64,000 nt of DNA from Acidobacteriota bacterium (GTDB taxonomy: Bacteria > Acidobacteriota > Terriglobia > Acidiferrales > UBA7541): positions 124,001-188,000 of the forward strand of contig JABCZR010000007.1 in the NCBI GenBank assembly GCA_013289585.1, written 5' to 3'. The notes below the pieces were generated by a model. That model did no database searches. It saw nothing but the letters and a program-made list of their open reading frames with translations, and was not told the origin of the DNA. Shown here in pieces: positions 8,981-17,894 of the stretch; positions within the stretch are counted from its first letter, which is position 1, and each line of letters starts with the position of its first letter. A program made the translations under genes and the position numbers.

Positions 8981-9268
8981 ATGCCCACCGCACGCACGAA
9001 GATGATCCGCGCAAAACGCATCAACCTCCGCGCCACCGATCGCCAGGAAAGGCTCATCCGTACCGGTGCCGAGACCAGAGGAGTTAGCCTTACGGATTTC
9101 ATTCTGGAAAGCGCTTGCCTCCAGGCCGAGCACCTCCTTGCCGATAAACGCGAATTTGTGGCTTCTCCCAAGCAATGGCAGTCTTTCCTGGAAGCCTTGG
9201 ACCGGCCCGCTCGCGTAAAGCCAGAGCTCGCCCGGCTCTTTTCGGGCGCTTCAGCCCCAAAAAGCTGA
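8981..9268 (+). CDS. DUF1778 antitoxin (TacA-like, ribbon-helix-helix)
   Basis: 95-residue DNA-binding antitoxin that would neutralise the downstream acetyltransferase and repress the shared promoter. The DUF1778 core is clear: KRINLRATDRQERLIRTGAE followed by TRGVSLTDFILESACLQAE, that is, the basic strand and two helices of a ribbon-helix-helix dimer. The C-terminal part (SPKQWQSFLEALDRPARVKP) is the usual toxin-binding tail containing a W..F.EALD.P motif. ATG 8981 is preferred to an upstream ATG because GGAG precedes it and the promoter lies between the two. The toxin gene starts 7 bases after its stop. Confidence 0.85.
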   Translation: MPTARTKMIRAKRINLRATDRQERLIRTGAETRGVSLTDFILESACLQAEHLLADKREFVASPKQWQSFLEALDRPARVKPELARLFSGASAPKS

Positions 9269-9275
9269 GGCGCAA

Positions 9276-9818
9276 TTGACAAGCGATCCTCCAGGCGCTC
9301 CGCGCGCGCTCCTGTCGGAAGTGGAGAAGCTCTCGAAGGATCACATCCTCGGTTCCTTCGATTGCGGCAAACCCCCGCTCGACGACTGGTTGAAGCGATT
9401 TGCATCCGCCAATCAACAGAGTGACGCCGCGCGCACCTATGTTGTCCACCGCTCGGGTGAAGTCGCAGGCTACTACTCGCTTTCCGCCGGTTCGGTCCGC
9501 AAGGAGGAGTCTCCGGCGCGTGTGGCTAAGGGGCTCGCCCGGCATCCCATCGGCGTGATCTTGCTCGCCCGTCTGGCCGTTGACCGCCGCGAACAAGGGA
9601 CGGGACTCGGCCGCCTCCTTTTGATCGATGCGTTGTCACGCGCGCTTGCGGCGGCCGAGGCCATCGGCGCGCGTGCAATCCTCGTCCATGCCATTGACGA
9701 TGAGGCTGCGTTGTTCTACTGGAAGTTTGGCTTCGAACCTTCGCCGCTAGATCCACGACAACTCTTGCTGCTCATGAAGGATCTCCGCGCCACCTTGAAG
9801 TCCATCGACCTTCTGTGA
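9276..9818 (+). CDS. GNAT acetyltransferase toxin (TacT-like)
   Basis: 180-residue GNAT enzyme. Family members acetylate the amino group of charged aminoacyl-tRNAs and block translation. The acetyl-CoA loop is RLAVDRREQGTGLGRLLL (R/Q-x-x-G-x-G), and the C-terminal FYWKFGFEPSPLDP carries the Tyr-x-x-F-G-F signature of TacT toxins. SFDCGKPPLDDWLKRFASAN near the N terminus is the usual opening of this subgroup. The start is TTG, with GAGG 5 to 6 bases upstream; no ATG is available near the conserved N terminus. Its place directly after a DUF1778 gene makes the toxin call strong. The weak start codon may hold toxin output below antitoxin output. Confidence 0.87.
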   Translation: MTSDPPGAPRALLSEVEKLSKDHILGSFDCGKPPLDDWLKRFASANQQSDAARTYVVHRSGEVAGYYSLSAGSVRKEESPARVAKGLARHPIGVILLARLAVDRREQGTGLGRLLLIDALSRALAAAEAIGARAILVHAIDDEAALFYWKFGFEPSPLDPRQLLLLMKDLRATLKSIDLL

Positions 9819-10139
9819 GTCAAACAAATTGGCCGGCGACTTGTCTAGGACGCTTGTGCCGCTGACAAAACGGCCACTAGTTGTAGCGTGATGCTTTACA
9901 CGACTTGCGCATCGTGTTACAGTTTTTTCCCGTACCGCCATCCTTGCGCCAGGCGGCTGGGCCTCTGACCGAGAACCTGCCAAACGTGTTCGCGGGCGAT
10001 CCTTGTGTATCTGGGATTGACCCGTTGCTCGAAAGCCCCTCCCCTCGAGGAACGAAACGTCGTCTTTTTTCGCGTGTTCTGCCTCCGGCTGCCTGGATTT
10101 GCATTGATTTAGCGCGACGGACGACCAAAAGGGGACATC
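9819..10139 (+). other. Gene-free stretch: promoter and long leader of smc
   Basis: No gene seen. It holds a good promoter at 9895-9923 (TTTACA, 17 bases, TACAGT), which would give smc a leader of about 210 bases. AAAAGGGG at 10127-10134 is the smc ribosome site. No terminator hairpin was found after the toxin gene. Confidence 0.5.
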
Positions 10140-13100
10140 TTGCTTAAGCTGCGAAAAGTGGAAATCGTTGGCTTTAAGTCGTTTTGTGAGCGCACCGTAG
10201 TCACCTTCAGCGGCACCGGCACCACCTGCATCGTCGGGCCCAATGGCTGCGGCAAATCCAACGTGGTGGACGCCATCTCCTGGGTCCTGGGCGAGCAAAG
10301 CCACAAATCGCTGCGCGCCGAGCGCATGGCCGACTGCATTTTTAACGGCACCACCAAGCGCCCGCCGCTGGGCCTCGCCGAAGTCACCATCACGATGGAA
10401 GATCCGGAGCTAGCGGAGGCTGCGCGGTTCGTTATGGAGAGCGCCGCAGCGGATTCGGCCACAGAGGCTTCGCCACTCCTCGTCGAAAACAGCGAACCCT
10501 CCGCTCGGGCAGACAACGTAGAAATTCTCTCGCTCGACCCCGCGCAGGCCCCTGAATCACAAGAACCTTCCGTCGAAGGATCGGCTGAAAATCCAGCAGA
10601 ACCCGGCGGCAAGTTCAAACGCAAGAAAAAGTCTGCCGACAAACCGGTGCTTGCAATGAAGCCCGGCGAAGTCGTCGTCAGCCGGCGTCTCTATCGTTCC
10701 GGTCAGAGCGAATACCTGATCAACGGCCGCGTCGGACGCCTCCGCGACATCCAGGAAATGTTCATGGGCGTTGGCCTCGGTCCCGATTCCTACGCCATCA
10801 TCGAACAGGGCCGCATCGGCTTGATCCTTTCCACCAAACCGATGGAGCGCCGCGCCATCATCGAAGAAGCCGCCGGCGTCACGAAGTTCAAGACCAAGAA
10901 GCGCCTCGCGGAAGCCAAGTTGGAATCCTCGAAGGTCAATCTCTCGCGCGTCAACGATATCGCCATCGAAGTCGAAAAGCAGCTCGGCTCGCTGAAGCGC
11001 CAGGCCTCCAAAGCGCGCCGCTACTCCGAGATTCGCGATCAGATGCGCGGCATCGTCCGCCAAATGCTGGCCGGCAAAGCCCGCGAACTGGACGCCGAGG
11101 CCGAGCGAGTCGCGCGGCAACTCGAAGAGCTGACCGCCGCCGAACTCCAGCGCGCCACCGCCATCCAGCAGCAAGAAGGCGAGCAGGACCGCCTGAACCA
11201 GCGCATTTACGAACTCGACGCCGAGATTCGCCAGAATCAGAATGTTTTGAACCTCACGGCGCTGGAGGTCGACCGCAGCGAAAACCGCATCGCCTTCAAC
11301 CAGCAGCGCGCCGAAGAGCTCGCCGGACGTCATGCGCAGCACCACGCAGAATTCGAGCAGGCCAAAACGCTGGCTGCGGAATGCGAGTCCCGCAGCGCAA
11401 CCCAAATTCAATCCGTGACTTTGCTGCGCGAAGAATCGGGCAAGCGGGTCGCTCGCGTCGAAGAACTGACCAAGCGCGCCGAATCCCGTGCAACGCAGAT
11501 TGCGGAATCGGAAACGCGCATTGAAACCCTGCGACGCTCCGCTTCGGAAGCCGGCGAGAGCCTTCTTCATCTGCACGGCGAGCAGAAGCAAGCCGAGGAA
11601 GCGCTCGTTCATCAAGCCGAGGCTTTGCGCAAACTCGAAGCCACCGAGCACGACGTGCTCGAAACTTCCATGCGCACGCGCGATGATGCCGACACAGCCG
11701 CCCACGATTTCGAATCCGCCTCCGCGCGGCTCAGCGTTCTAAAACAAAGCGCCACGGAGCTGCAATCGAAAATCGCCGGCTTCCGCGAGCAGCGCGACCT
11801 CGTTACCAAACAAGCGGACCTGGTGCGCGATTCTCTTGCCGGAGTTCGCGCGCGCCACTCCACGCTTACGCAAATCCTGAACGACCGCTCCTACACCGCC
11901 GACGCGGTGCAAAAGCTCTTTGCCGCCAACGAGCGCGGCGGCGGCCAGGGCTTCCGCGCCGTCGGCGTGCTCGCCGATTACGCAGAAGTCGAGGAGCAGC
12001 ATGAAGCCGCCATTGAACAGTATCTTCGCGACGAGCTCGAATATGTTGTCGTGGAAACCTACGACCACGCTCGCGCCGGCGTTTCCATGCTGCGCGATGA
12101 AGTCGGCGGCCGCGCGACGTTTTTCGTCGACTCCCTTCGCAATTTGCGCCTCTCTTCCGAATACGAACCCATCGTAAACTTCCGGATCGAAGATGGCGTC
12201 ATCTCGCGGCTCGACAAGCTGGTGGAATTCCGCGATCCCCTCGGCGCCGCTGCAAAACAATTCCTGCCGCGGCTGCGTTCCGCCTATCTGACCGACAGCA
12301 CGACGGCCGCGGAAAAAATGTCGCGCGAAAATCCGCAATACGCGTTCGTCACTCCCGACGGCACCTGCTATCAGGGCCGCATGGTCACCGGCGGCCGCCC
12401 CGACGAAGTCGGCCCGCTGGGCATGAAGCGCGAACTTCGCGCGCTGGACGCCGAAGTACTCCAGCTCGAGCATCAAATGAGCGAGAAGCAGACCGTGCTC
12501 GAAGCCGTCGCAGCCGACTTGCTTGCCAGCGAACAATCACTGGAGGAACTCGATCTGAAACAGCGCGAAGTGGAGCGCGAAGTCATCTCCGTCACCCACC
12601 GCCACAGCCACATGCAGAGTGAACTCGCGCGCCTGGGTCTCGAACTCACCGTCTGCCAGAACGAACTCTCCCGCATTCGCCAGGATGTGGAAAATGCGCG
12701 GCAGCGCGCCGAACGAGCGAAACATCAGCATGACGCCGCTGTTCTCACCCGTGCCGAGGCCGAAAGGGAAAGTTTGCGACTTACGGAAGAGCTCGTGCTG
12801 CTTCGCGGTGCGGTGCAATCCGAGCAGAACGATCTCGCCACCGGACGCGCTGAGCTTGCCGCGATGAACGAGCGCCTCTCTGCCGCCGAAGCTCTCGCCG
12901 CGCGTCTCATCGAGGAGCGCGCCGAGTTCGAACGCCGCGAAACCGCCCTCCAGCAACAACTCACCTCTATTCTCGATGAGACTAGTGCCCTCGCCAAGCA
13001 AAGCAAAGAATTGGCGCTACAGCTCGAAGGCTTGCGCGGAGAAAAACTCCGCTTGGAAGTCCGCCAGCGCGAACTCGAGCAGGAATGGGATGCCGCGCGC

Positions 13101-14000
13101 ACCCGCGTCACGCAAATGGAAGACCACCTGCGCATGGGCCGCCAGTCGCTTCAGGAACTTCGCGAGCAGCGCAGCCACGCCGAAGTCGACCGCGCCAAGA
13201 ACGACTCCGACCGCCAGCACCTCCGCGAAACTTGTATGAGCGAGGTCAACGCGCAACCTGAAGACCTCATCGCCACGGAAGCCGCCTTCATGACCGGCGA
13301 AGAGCTGGCCATCGCGGAGACCAACTACCGCGAAATGAAGCAGCGTATCGAAGCCATGGGCCCCGTCAACATGATGGCGCTCGAAGAATTCAACGAGTGC
13401 GAGCAGCGCTTCACCTTTCTTACACGCGAGCGCGACGACCTGCTGCAATCCATCGCCGACACGCAGCAAGCAATCGCCGAACTCGACCTCGCCACCAGGG
13501 AGAAATTCGAGCAGGCTTTCCACTCCATCAACAAGAATTTCTCTGAAGCCTTCCACACGATTTTCGGCGGCGGCATGGCGGAGATGCGTTTGACCGAACC
13601 GGATAGCTCCGGCGACGCGGGCATCGACATCGTCGCTTCACCTCCCGGCAAGCGCCTGCAAAACGTTCTCCTGCTCTCCGGCGGCGAAAAAGCCATGACC
13701 GCGCTCGCGCTGCTCATCGCCATCTTCCGCTACCAGCCGAGCCCCTTCTGTATCCTCGACGAAGTAGACGCGCCGCTCGACGAAGCCAACGTCGGCCGCT
13801 TCACACGTCTCATCGCCGACATGAGCGGCCAGACGCAATTCATCATCGTCACCCACAACCGCAAGACCATGGAAATGGGCAGCGTCCTCTACGGCGTCAC
13901 CATGCAGGAGCCCGGCGTCTCCAAACTCGTCAGCGTCCGCTGGGAAGGCTCCGAAGCTCCAGCGCCCAAGCGCCAGGCCGCAGCCGCCTCCGCCGCATAG
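10140..14000 (+). CDS. smc: Chromosome segregation protein SMC
   Basis: Condensin ATPase that compacts and separates chromosomes, working with ScpA/ScpB (not in this window). 1286 residues: N-terminal head with Walker A GPNGCGKS (33-40), two long coiled coils, hinge at about 585-750 (GGGQGFRAVGVLADY onward), C-terminal head with signature LLLSGGEKAMTALAL near 1177 and Walker B PFCILDEVDAPLDEANV near 1202. The TTG start is backed by AAGGGG and by MLKLRKVEIVGFKSF aligning with the family's first residues. Residues about 88-176 are a Pro/Glu/Ala-rich insertion in the N-terminal head where most SMCs have a short strand-loop, which explains the extra length. It then rejoins at VVVSRRLYRSGQSEYLING. 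Confidence 0.97.
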   Translation: MLKLRKVEIVGFKSFCERTVVTFSGTGTTCIVGPNGCGKSNVVDAISWVLGEQSHKSLRAERMADCIFNGTTKRPPLGLAEVTITMEDPELAEAARFVMESAAADSATEASPLLVENSEPSARADNVEILSLDPAQAPESQEPSVEGSAENPAEPGGKFKRKKKSADKPVLAMKPGEVVVSRRLYRSGQSEYLINGRVGRLRDIQEMFMGVGLGPDSYAIIEQGRIGLILSTKPMERRAIIEEAAGVTKFKTKKRLAEAKLESSKVNLSRVNDIAIEVEKQLGSLKRQASKARRYSEIRDQMRGIVRQMLAGKARELDAEAERVARQLEELTAAELQRATAIQQQEGEQDRLNQRIYELDAEIRQNQNVLNLTALEVDRSENRIAFNQQRAEELAGRHAQHHAEFEQAKTLAAECESRSATQIQSVTLLREESGKRVARVEELTKRAESRATQIAESETRIETLRRSASEAGESLLHLHGEQKQAEEALVHQAEALRKLEATEHDVLETSMRTRDDADTAAHDFESASARLSVLKQSATELQSKIAGFREQRDLVTKQADLVRDSLAGVRARHSTLTQILNDRSYTADAVQKLFAANERGGGQGFRAVGVLADYAEVEEQHEAAIEQYLRDELEYVVVETYDHARAGVSMLRDEVGGRATFFVDSLRNLRLSSEYEPIVNFRIEDGVISRLDKLVEFRDPLGAAAKQFLPRLRSAYLTDSTTAAEKMSRENPQYAFVTPDGTCYQGRMVTGGRPDEVGPLGMKRELRALDAEVLQLEHQMSEKQTVLEAVAADLLASEQSLEELDLKQREVEREVISVTHRHSHMQSELARLGLELTVCQNELSRIRQDVENARQRAERAKHQHDAAVLTRAEAERESLRLTEELVLLRGAVQSEQNDLATGRAELAAMNERLSAAEALAARLIEERAEFERRETALQQQLTSILDETSALAKQSKELALQLEGLRGEKLRLEVRQRELEQEWDAARTRVTQMEDHLRMGRQSLQELREQRSHAEVDRAKNDSDRQHLRETCMSEVNAQPEDLIATEAAFMTGEELAIAETNYREMKQRIEAMGPVNMMALEEFNECEQRFTFLTRERDDLLQSIADTQQAIAELDLATREKFEQAFHSINKNFSEAFHTIFGGGMAEMRLTEPDSSGDAGIDIVASPPGKRLQNVLLLSGGEKAMTALALLIAIFRYQPSPFCILDEVDAPLDEANVGRFTRLIADMSGQTQFIIVTHNRKTMEMGSVLYGVTMQEPGVSKLVSVRWEGSEAPAPKRQAAAASAA

Positions 14001-14107
14001 AGTTTTCTTCCGATTTGTACGCGAACCCGCGGCGTGCTACAACCGCGTAAAGTACACTCGTCGTTTTGTTCGCAATGTTTTCGCACAAATTTCCACCGCT
14101 CGCGGCT

Positions 14108-14135
14108 TTGACTTCGCGTTCCGCTGCGCTAGAAT
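14108..14135 (+). promoter_or_regulatory. Predicted promoter of purC
   Basis: TTGACT, 16 bases, TAGAAT. The predicted transcription start near 14142 is downstream of the in-frame ATG at 14066, which supports the GTG at 14165 as the real purC start. Confidence 0.6.
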
Positions 14136-14164
14136 GCATCTCACTCAGTCGGGGGAATGTTTCT

Positions 14165-15064
14165 GTGTCTGCGAGTCCTGCAACGCGAGTCATTCGAGAA
14201 ACGCAATTCGCCGGCTTGACGCCCGCCGCGCGCGGCAAGGTCCGTGACATCTACGATCTTGGCGACAAGCTACTGATAGTCGCGACCGACCGCCTTTCCG
14301 CTTTCGACGTCATTCTTCCCACCCCGATTCCTGACAAGGGCCGCATCCTCACGCAACTCTCGCTGTTCTGGTTCAACCTCTTGAAGGATGTCGTCCCCAA
14401 TCACGTCCTCAGCTCCACCGATTTCCCCGCACCCTTCGACAAGTTCAAGGACGATCTCGCCGGCCGCTCCATGATCGTCCGCAAAACGCAGCCTCTTCCC
14501 ATCGAATGCGTAGTGCGTGGCTACCTTTCAGGCTCAGGCTGGAAGGACTATCGCGCCACGGGAAAAATCTGCGGCATCGCGCTCCCGCCCGGCCTGCGTG
14601 AATCCGACCGTCTGCCCGAACCCATCTTCACGCCGGCTACCAAAGCCGCCACCGGTCACGACGAAAATATTCTATTCGAGCAAGCCTCTTCCCTTATCGG
14701 AAAGGACCTCGCCGAAAAAGTACGCACCGTCAGCCTGGAGATTTACAGCCGCGCCGCCGCGTACGCCGAGCCCCGCGGTGTTATTCTCGCGGACACGAAA
14801 TTTGAATTCGGTCTCCTCAACGACCGCCTCATCTGGATCGACGAAGCCTTAACACCGGATTCTTCCCGCTTCTGGCCCGCCGCGCAGTACAATCCTGGTG
14901 GCCCCCAGCCCTCTTTTGACAAACAGTTTGTTCGCGACTACCTCGAGCGAATCCAGTGGCCCAAAACCCCGCCCGGCCCCGAGCTTCCTCCCGAGGTTGT
15001 TGCCGCTACGTGCGCCAAATACCGGGAGGCCTATCGCATCCTGGCTGGGCGCGAACTGGATTAG
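14165..15064 (+). CDS. purC: Phosphoribosylaminoimidazole-succinocarboxamide synthase (SAICAR synthetase)
   Basis: Joins CAIR and aspartate with ATP in de novo purine synthesis. The sequence shows [54 protein letters not shown] and [13 protein letters not shown], all family signatures. It is 299 residues from the GTG, the normal size for the longer bacterial/fungal-like form. The GTG at 14165 is chosen over ATG 14066 because GGGGGAA lies about 8 bases before it and a good promoter sits between the two. A Fis-type HTH gene follows 45 bases after the stop and may be cotranscribed, with a terminator behind both. Confidence 0.95.
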   Translation: MSASPATRVIRETQFAGLTPAARGKVRDIYDLGDKLLIVATDRLSAFDVILPTPIPDKGRILTQLSLFWFNLLKDVVPNHVLSSTDFPAPFDKFKDDLAGRSMIVRKTQPLPIECVVRGYLSGSGWKDYRATGKICGIALPPGLRESDRLPEPIFTPATKAATGHDENILFEQASSLIGKDLAEKVRTVSLEIYSRAAAYAEPRGVILADTKFEFGLLNDRLIWIDEALTPDSSRFWPAAQYNPGGPQPSFDKQFVRDYLERIQWPKTPPGPELPPEVVAATCAKYREAYRILAGRELD

Positions 15065-15109
15065 GAAGCCGGCCCCTCATACAGGAAGTTCATAGCGGAG
15101 AGTGCCATC

Positions 15110-15337
15110 GTGAAAGACCAACTGGAAGGGCTCGTCAATCAAATGGTGGAGCGCGGAATTCTGTTCGACGAAGCTATCGGGGAATTCGAAAAGCGCTTCA
15201 TCAAGCGCGTGCTCGATCGCACGCACGGCAACCAGTCCCGCGCCGCCGAAGTTCTGGGAATACACCGCAACACTTTGAGCCGCAAGATTGGCGAGTACAA
15301 GCTCGATTCGAACGGTCACCGCCGCCATACGCGTTGA
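15110..15337 (+). CDS. Fis-type helix-turn-helix protein
   Basis: 75-residue DNA-binding protein. The C-terminal HTH_8 motif is clear: FIKRVLDRTHGNQSRAAEVL then GIHRNTLSRKIGEYKL, as in Fis and in the last domain of NtrC-type activators. The N-terminal MVERGILFDEAIGEFEK helix is also like those proteins' linkers. The GTG start at 15110 has GGAG upstream. Standing alone, without a AAA+ domain, it could act as a nucleoid or local regulator; its targets are unknown. It probably shares the purC transcript. Confidence 0.85.
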   Translation: MKDQLEGLVNQMVERGILFDEAIGEFEKRFIKRVLDRTHGNQSRAAEVLGIHRNTLSRKIGEYKLDSNGHRRHTR

Positions 15338-15366
15338 TCGCCGTCCAAATTCTTCCCGCAAGATCG

Positions 15367-15402
15367 AAACGGCTCTCCGGTTTCCCAGAGAGCCGTTTTT
15401 CG
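15367..15402 (+). terminator. Rho-independent terminator after purC-HTH
   Basis: AAACGGCTCTC / GAGAGCCGTTT, an 11-bp perfect stem with a 10-base loop, followed by a T run. The A run on the left arm lets it also serve the minus-strand TPR gene ending at 15436. Confidence 0.85.
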
Positions 15403-15435
15403 TTGGAATTAGGAGCAGTGAACCTGAGTTGGTTC

Positions 15436-16794
15436 TTAGCTCGGCTTCTTCGCCGCCGGTTTTTTTGCTGCGGGCTTTTTCGGCGCGCCCTTTTCCTTCG
15501 GGATGTCCTCTTCCTTCACCTTGGCCTTGTCCCAATGGAGGAAGAACGCGGGATCAGGATCATAGGAGGTCAGCGTGCCGGTAAAATGGATCGCGCTGTC
15601 CTTTTCGACGCGCGCCGCATCCGGCTGGCCAACAATCTTTGCATCCATGTTGGGCGTGGTGGCGGCGTCGAATTCCGCGTCGCTCGTTACGAAGGCCAGT
15701 TTCAGCACGATCGCATCCGTTCCCGGCGCCACTTCAATCACCTTCGCAAGTGTATCGGGGAACTCCAAGCCGCAAGACGCCAGCCAAGTCACCTTACCCT
15801 TATCACCGCCGGCCTTCAGGTCAGTGATGACCGTCAAAATGGTCATGTCCTTCTGCGCGACCGTAAGGTCCGCAGCACTCGGAATGGTATAGCTCCCTGG
15901 TCGATCCGCCGAACTGCTGGCAAGCTGCAGCAGTTCGTTCAGCTCGGCGTCGGTCAGGCTGTCGCACACCGTTCCGCCTTGATAATTCGCGATCAGCTTT
16001 CGCAGATAATCCTTCACTTTGGCCGATTGTGCCTGGGTTGCGCTCTTGGAGGTCACCGCGCGAGCGATGGACCAGAAGGCGTCCATCTGCTGCGGCGGAT
16101 TCAAGCACATGTATGCCAGTCCCAGCCGATAGCTTGAAATTGCATCATCCGGGTTCAGCGCCAGCACCGCCTTGTAATCCGCCACGGCACCCGCGCAATC
16201 CTTGGCGGCTGTGGCCGCCTGCGCGGCAACGCCTTCCAGGAAGACCTTGAATTGCGTCACTTGCTTTGCCCAGGCGTCATCCGTGACGTTGTCCGGCTTC
16301 TTCACGTCAGGAAGCGTTTTCAACGCCGCTGCAGCGGCATCTTCGGCAGCTTTCGCGAGCGCGGGATCGACGCCGGCGGTCTTGGGCTGGTCTGTGATGA
16401 GCGCGCTGTACGCGGCGACGTGCGTGTAATAAGCGGTGAATCTCGTGCCCGCATCGACCTTGTCGCCCATGGCGGCGAGCTTGTCCGCGTTCTCGATAAC
16501 CTTCTGATAGTTCTTCTGCGCGCCATAAGCCTGCGAGTACAGCTGATAAACGTAATTGAGGAGTGTGGAATTCGGATACTTCGAAACAAAATCATCCAGA
16601 CACTTGATCAGCGTGGCGGGAACTTTCTCCGCGGCGCACGCCTGGTAGGCGTTGTACTCCGCCATGGTGTACTTCGGGGCGGCGGCGTCCTGCCCAGCCG
16701 CTGGTGCTTGCGCCTTGGCGCTCGCTCCGCTCCCGATAATCAGGCAAAGCGCCGCAAGGATCGCGACCCCCGTCATTCTTCGTGTTCCAATCAT
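15436..16794 (-). CDS. Exported TPR-like protein with Lys/Ala/Pro tail
   Basis: Not assigned to a named family. From the ATG at 16794, MIGTRRMTGVAILAALCLII then GSGASAKAQ is a signal peptide. Residues about 40-330 contain helical tetratricopeptide-like units (for example NYVYQLYSQAYGAQKNYQKV and YKAVLALNPDDAISSYRLGL with AYMCLNP). A C-terminal beta-rich domain (residues about 340-430) ends with repeats KKPAAKKPAAKKPS. The 16794 start has GGAG 8 bases upstream; ATG 16800 is also possible. It is likely periplasmic or envelope-bound. The paralogous style is common in Acidobacteriota. Function unknown. Confidence 0.75.
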   Translation of the reverse strand: MIGTRRMTGVAILAALCLIIGSGASAKAQAPAAGQDAAAPKYTMAEYNAYQACAAEKVPATLIKCLDDFVSKYPNSTLLNYVYQLYSQAYGAQKNYQKVIENADKLAAMGDKVDAGTRFTAYYTHVAAYSALITDQPKTAGVDPALAKAAEDAAAAALKTLPDVKKPDNVTDDAWAKQVTQFKVFLEGVAAQAATAAKDCAGAVADYKAVLALNPDDAISSYRLGLAYMCLNPPQQMDAFWSIARAVTSKSATQAQSAKVKDYLRKLIANYQGGTVCDSLTDAELNELLQLASSSADRPGSYTIPSAADLTVAQKDMTILTVITDLKAGGDKGKVTWLASCGLEFPDTLAKVIEVAPGTDAIVLKLAFVTSDAEFDAATTPNMDAKIVGQPDAARVEKDSAIHFTGTLTSYDPDPAFFLHWDKAKVKEEDIPKEKGAPKKPAAKKPAAKKPS

Positions 16795-17077
16795 TCCCAT
16801 TTCTCCTCGCTCAAACTTCATGGCTGAGTCCACTTCCGGTACACCCCGGAATGCTACTGCCGGGAATCGCTTTGATTCGGGAAACCTACGGATTATAGGA
16901 AAAGAAGCCGTACATCCGCAAGGCGTTACACGGTGTTGACTTTACGACCTGAGGAATTTCGCCCGCGGCCTATCATCTATTCCCTTCGCAGCTTCCGGGA
17001 TCCCACGTGCTCCTGGAACCTCTGATGATAGGATGAGTTTCGCACAAAAAGAGTGGCACGTAAGAGGAAGATTTTTC

Positions 17078-17827
17078 ATGCCTGGAATAAATACAATAAA
17101 TGCTGAGTTCCCGGAAAAGGCGCCGCTTTCGGACAAAGTCGCCGTGGTTACCGGCGGCAGCCGCGGCATCGGCCGCGCCATCGCCCTTCGTCTCGCCTCG
17201 CTTGGAGCTTCCGTGGCCATCTGTGGCCGCAATCAGGCAGCGCTCGAGAGGTCAGCCGAAGCTCTCGACAAATCCGGCAGTCCCATCTTCTCCCTTGTCG
17301 CCGATGTAACACTTCCCGCCGACGTCTCCAGCCTCATCTCCAAAACGGAAGCCACGCTCGGCCCCATCACTATCCTCGTCAACAACGCCGGTATCGGCCT
17401 TTTCGGTCCGACTCACGAAAAGACCGAAGCCGACTGGGATCGCGTGCTCGATTCCAATTTGAAGAGCGTGTTTCTCGTCTCTCGCGCCGTTGTGCCTTCC
17501 ATGATCCGCCGCGGCGCCGGCGATATCATCAACATCAGCTCGCTCGCTGGCAGGAACACCTTTGCGGGCGGCGGCATCTATTGCGCTTCCAAATGGGGCG
17601 TCATCGGACTGTCCGGCTGCATGGCCGAAGATTTGCGCGATCAGGGCATTCGAGTCAGCGTCATTTGCCCGGGCAGCGTGGCCACGGAATTCTCCGGCCG
17701 CGGCCCAAAGGACCCTTCGGAGGTTTTGCGCCCCGAGGACGTGGCCCATGCGGTGGCAGCCATCGTCACGCAGGGCCCGCAAAGCTTCATCAGCGAAATC
17801 CACCTTCGTCCCGTGCGCAAATCCTGA
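17078..17827 (+). CDS. Short-chain dehydrogenase/reductase
   Basis: NAD(P)-dependent oxidoreductase of about 249 residues. The Rossmann motif is VAVVTGGSRGIGRAIALRLA, the NNAG motif is LVNNAGIGLFGP, the catalytic Ser lies in INISSLAG and Tyr-x-x-x-Lys is YCASKWG. CPGSVATEF follows, as in FabG-like and 3-ketoacyl reductase relatives. The basic residue right after the second strand (CGRNQAAL) suggests NADP(H). ATG 17078 has AGAGGAAG upstream and removes an unlikely 15-residue extension. It precedes marR by 67 bases, but marR has its own promoter. Substrate unknown. Confidence 0.87.
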   Translation: MPGINTINAEFPEKAPLSDKVAVVTGGSRGIGRAIALRLASLGASVAICGRNQAALERSAEALDKSGSPIFSLVADVTLPADVSSLISKTEATLGPITILVNNAGIGLFGPTHEKTEADWDRVLDSNLKSVFLVSRAVVPSMIRRGAGDIINISSLAGRNTFAGGGIYCASKWGVIGLSGCMAEDLRDQGIRVSVICPGSVATEFSGRGPKDPSEVLRPEDVAHAVAAIVTQGPQSFISEIHLRPVRKS

Positions 17828-17859
17828 GTGGCCACTCCCGGAGCGTGGAAATTTCCCCC

Positions 17860-17888
17860 TTTACATTAGTCGTTGTAACGACTATACT
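17860..17888 (+). promoter_or_regulatory. marR promoter with embedded palindromic operator
   Basis: TTTACA, 17 bases, TATACT forms a strong promoter 7 bases before the marR ATG. Inside it lies TAGTCGTTGTAACGACTA (17867-17884), two perfect 8-bp arms around a 2-base centre. It covers the spacer and the first bases of the -10 box. Such a site is where a MarR dimer would block RNA polymerase, so autorepression is the natural reading. Confidence 0.72.
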
Positions 17889-17894
17889 CATACC

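Noticed and set aside
10557-11705. Minus-strand open frame of 382 codons opposite smc
   Set aside because: Fully antisense to the SMC coiled coil; Phe/Gly/Ala/Asp-rich composition reflects the complementary strand of coiled-coil codons.
14066-14164. ATG 14066 as the purC start
   Set aside because: A good promoter lies downstream of it and the extra 33 residues do not look like the family; GTG 14165 has the ribosome site.
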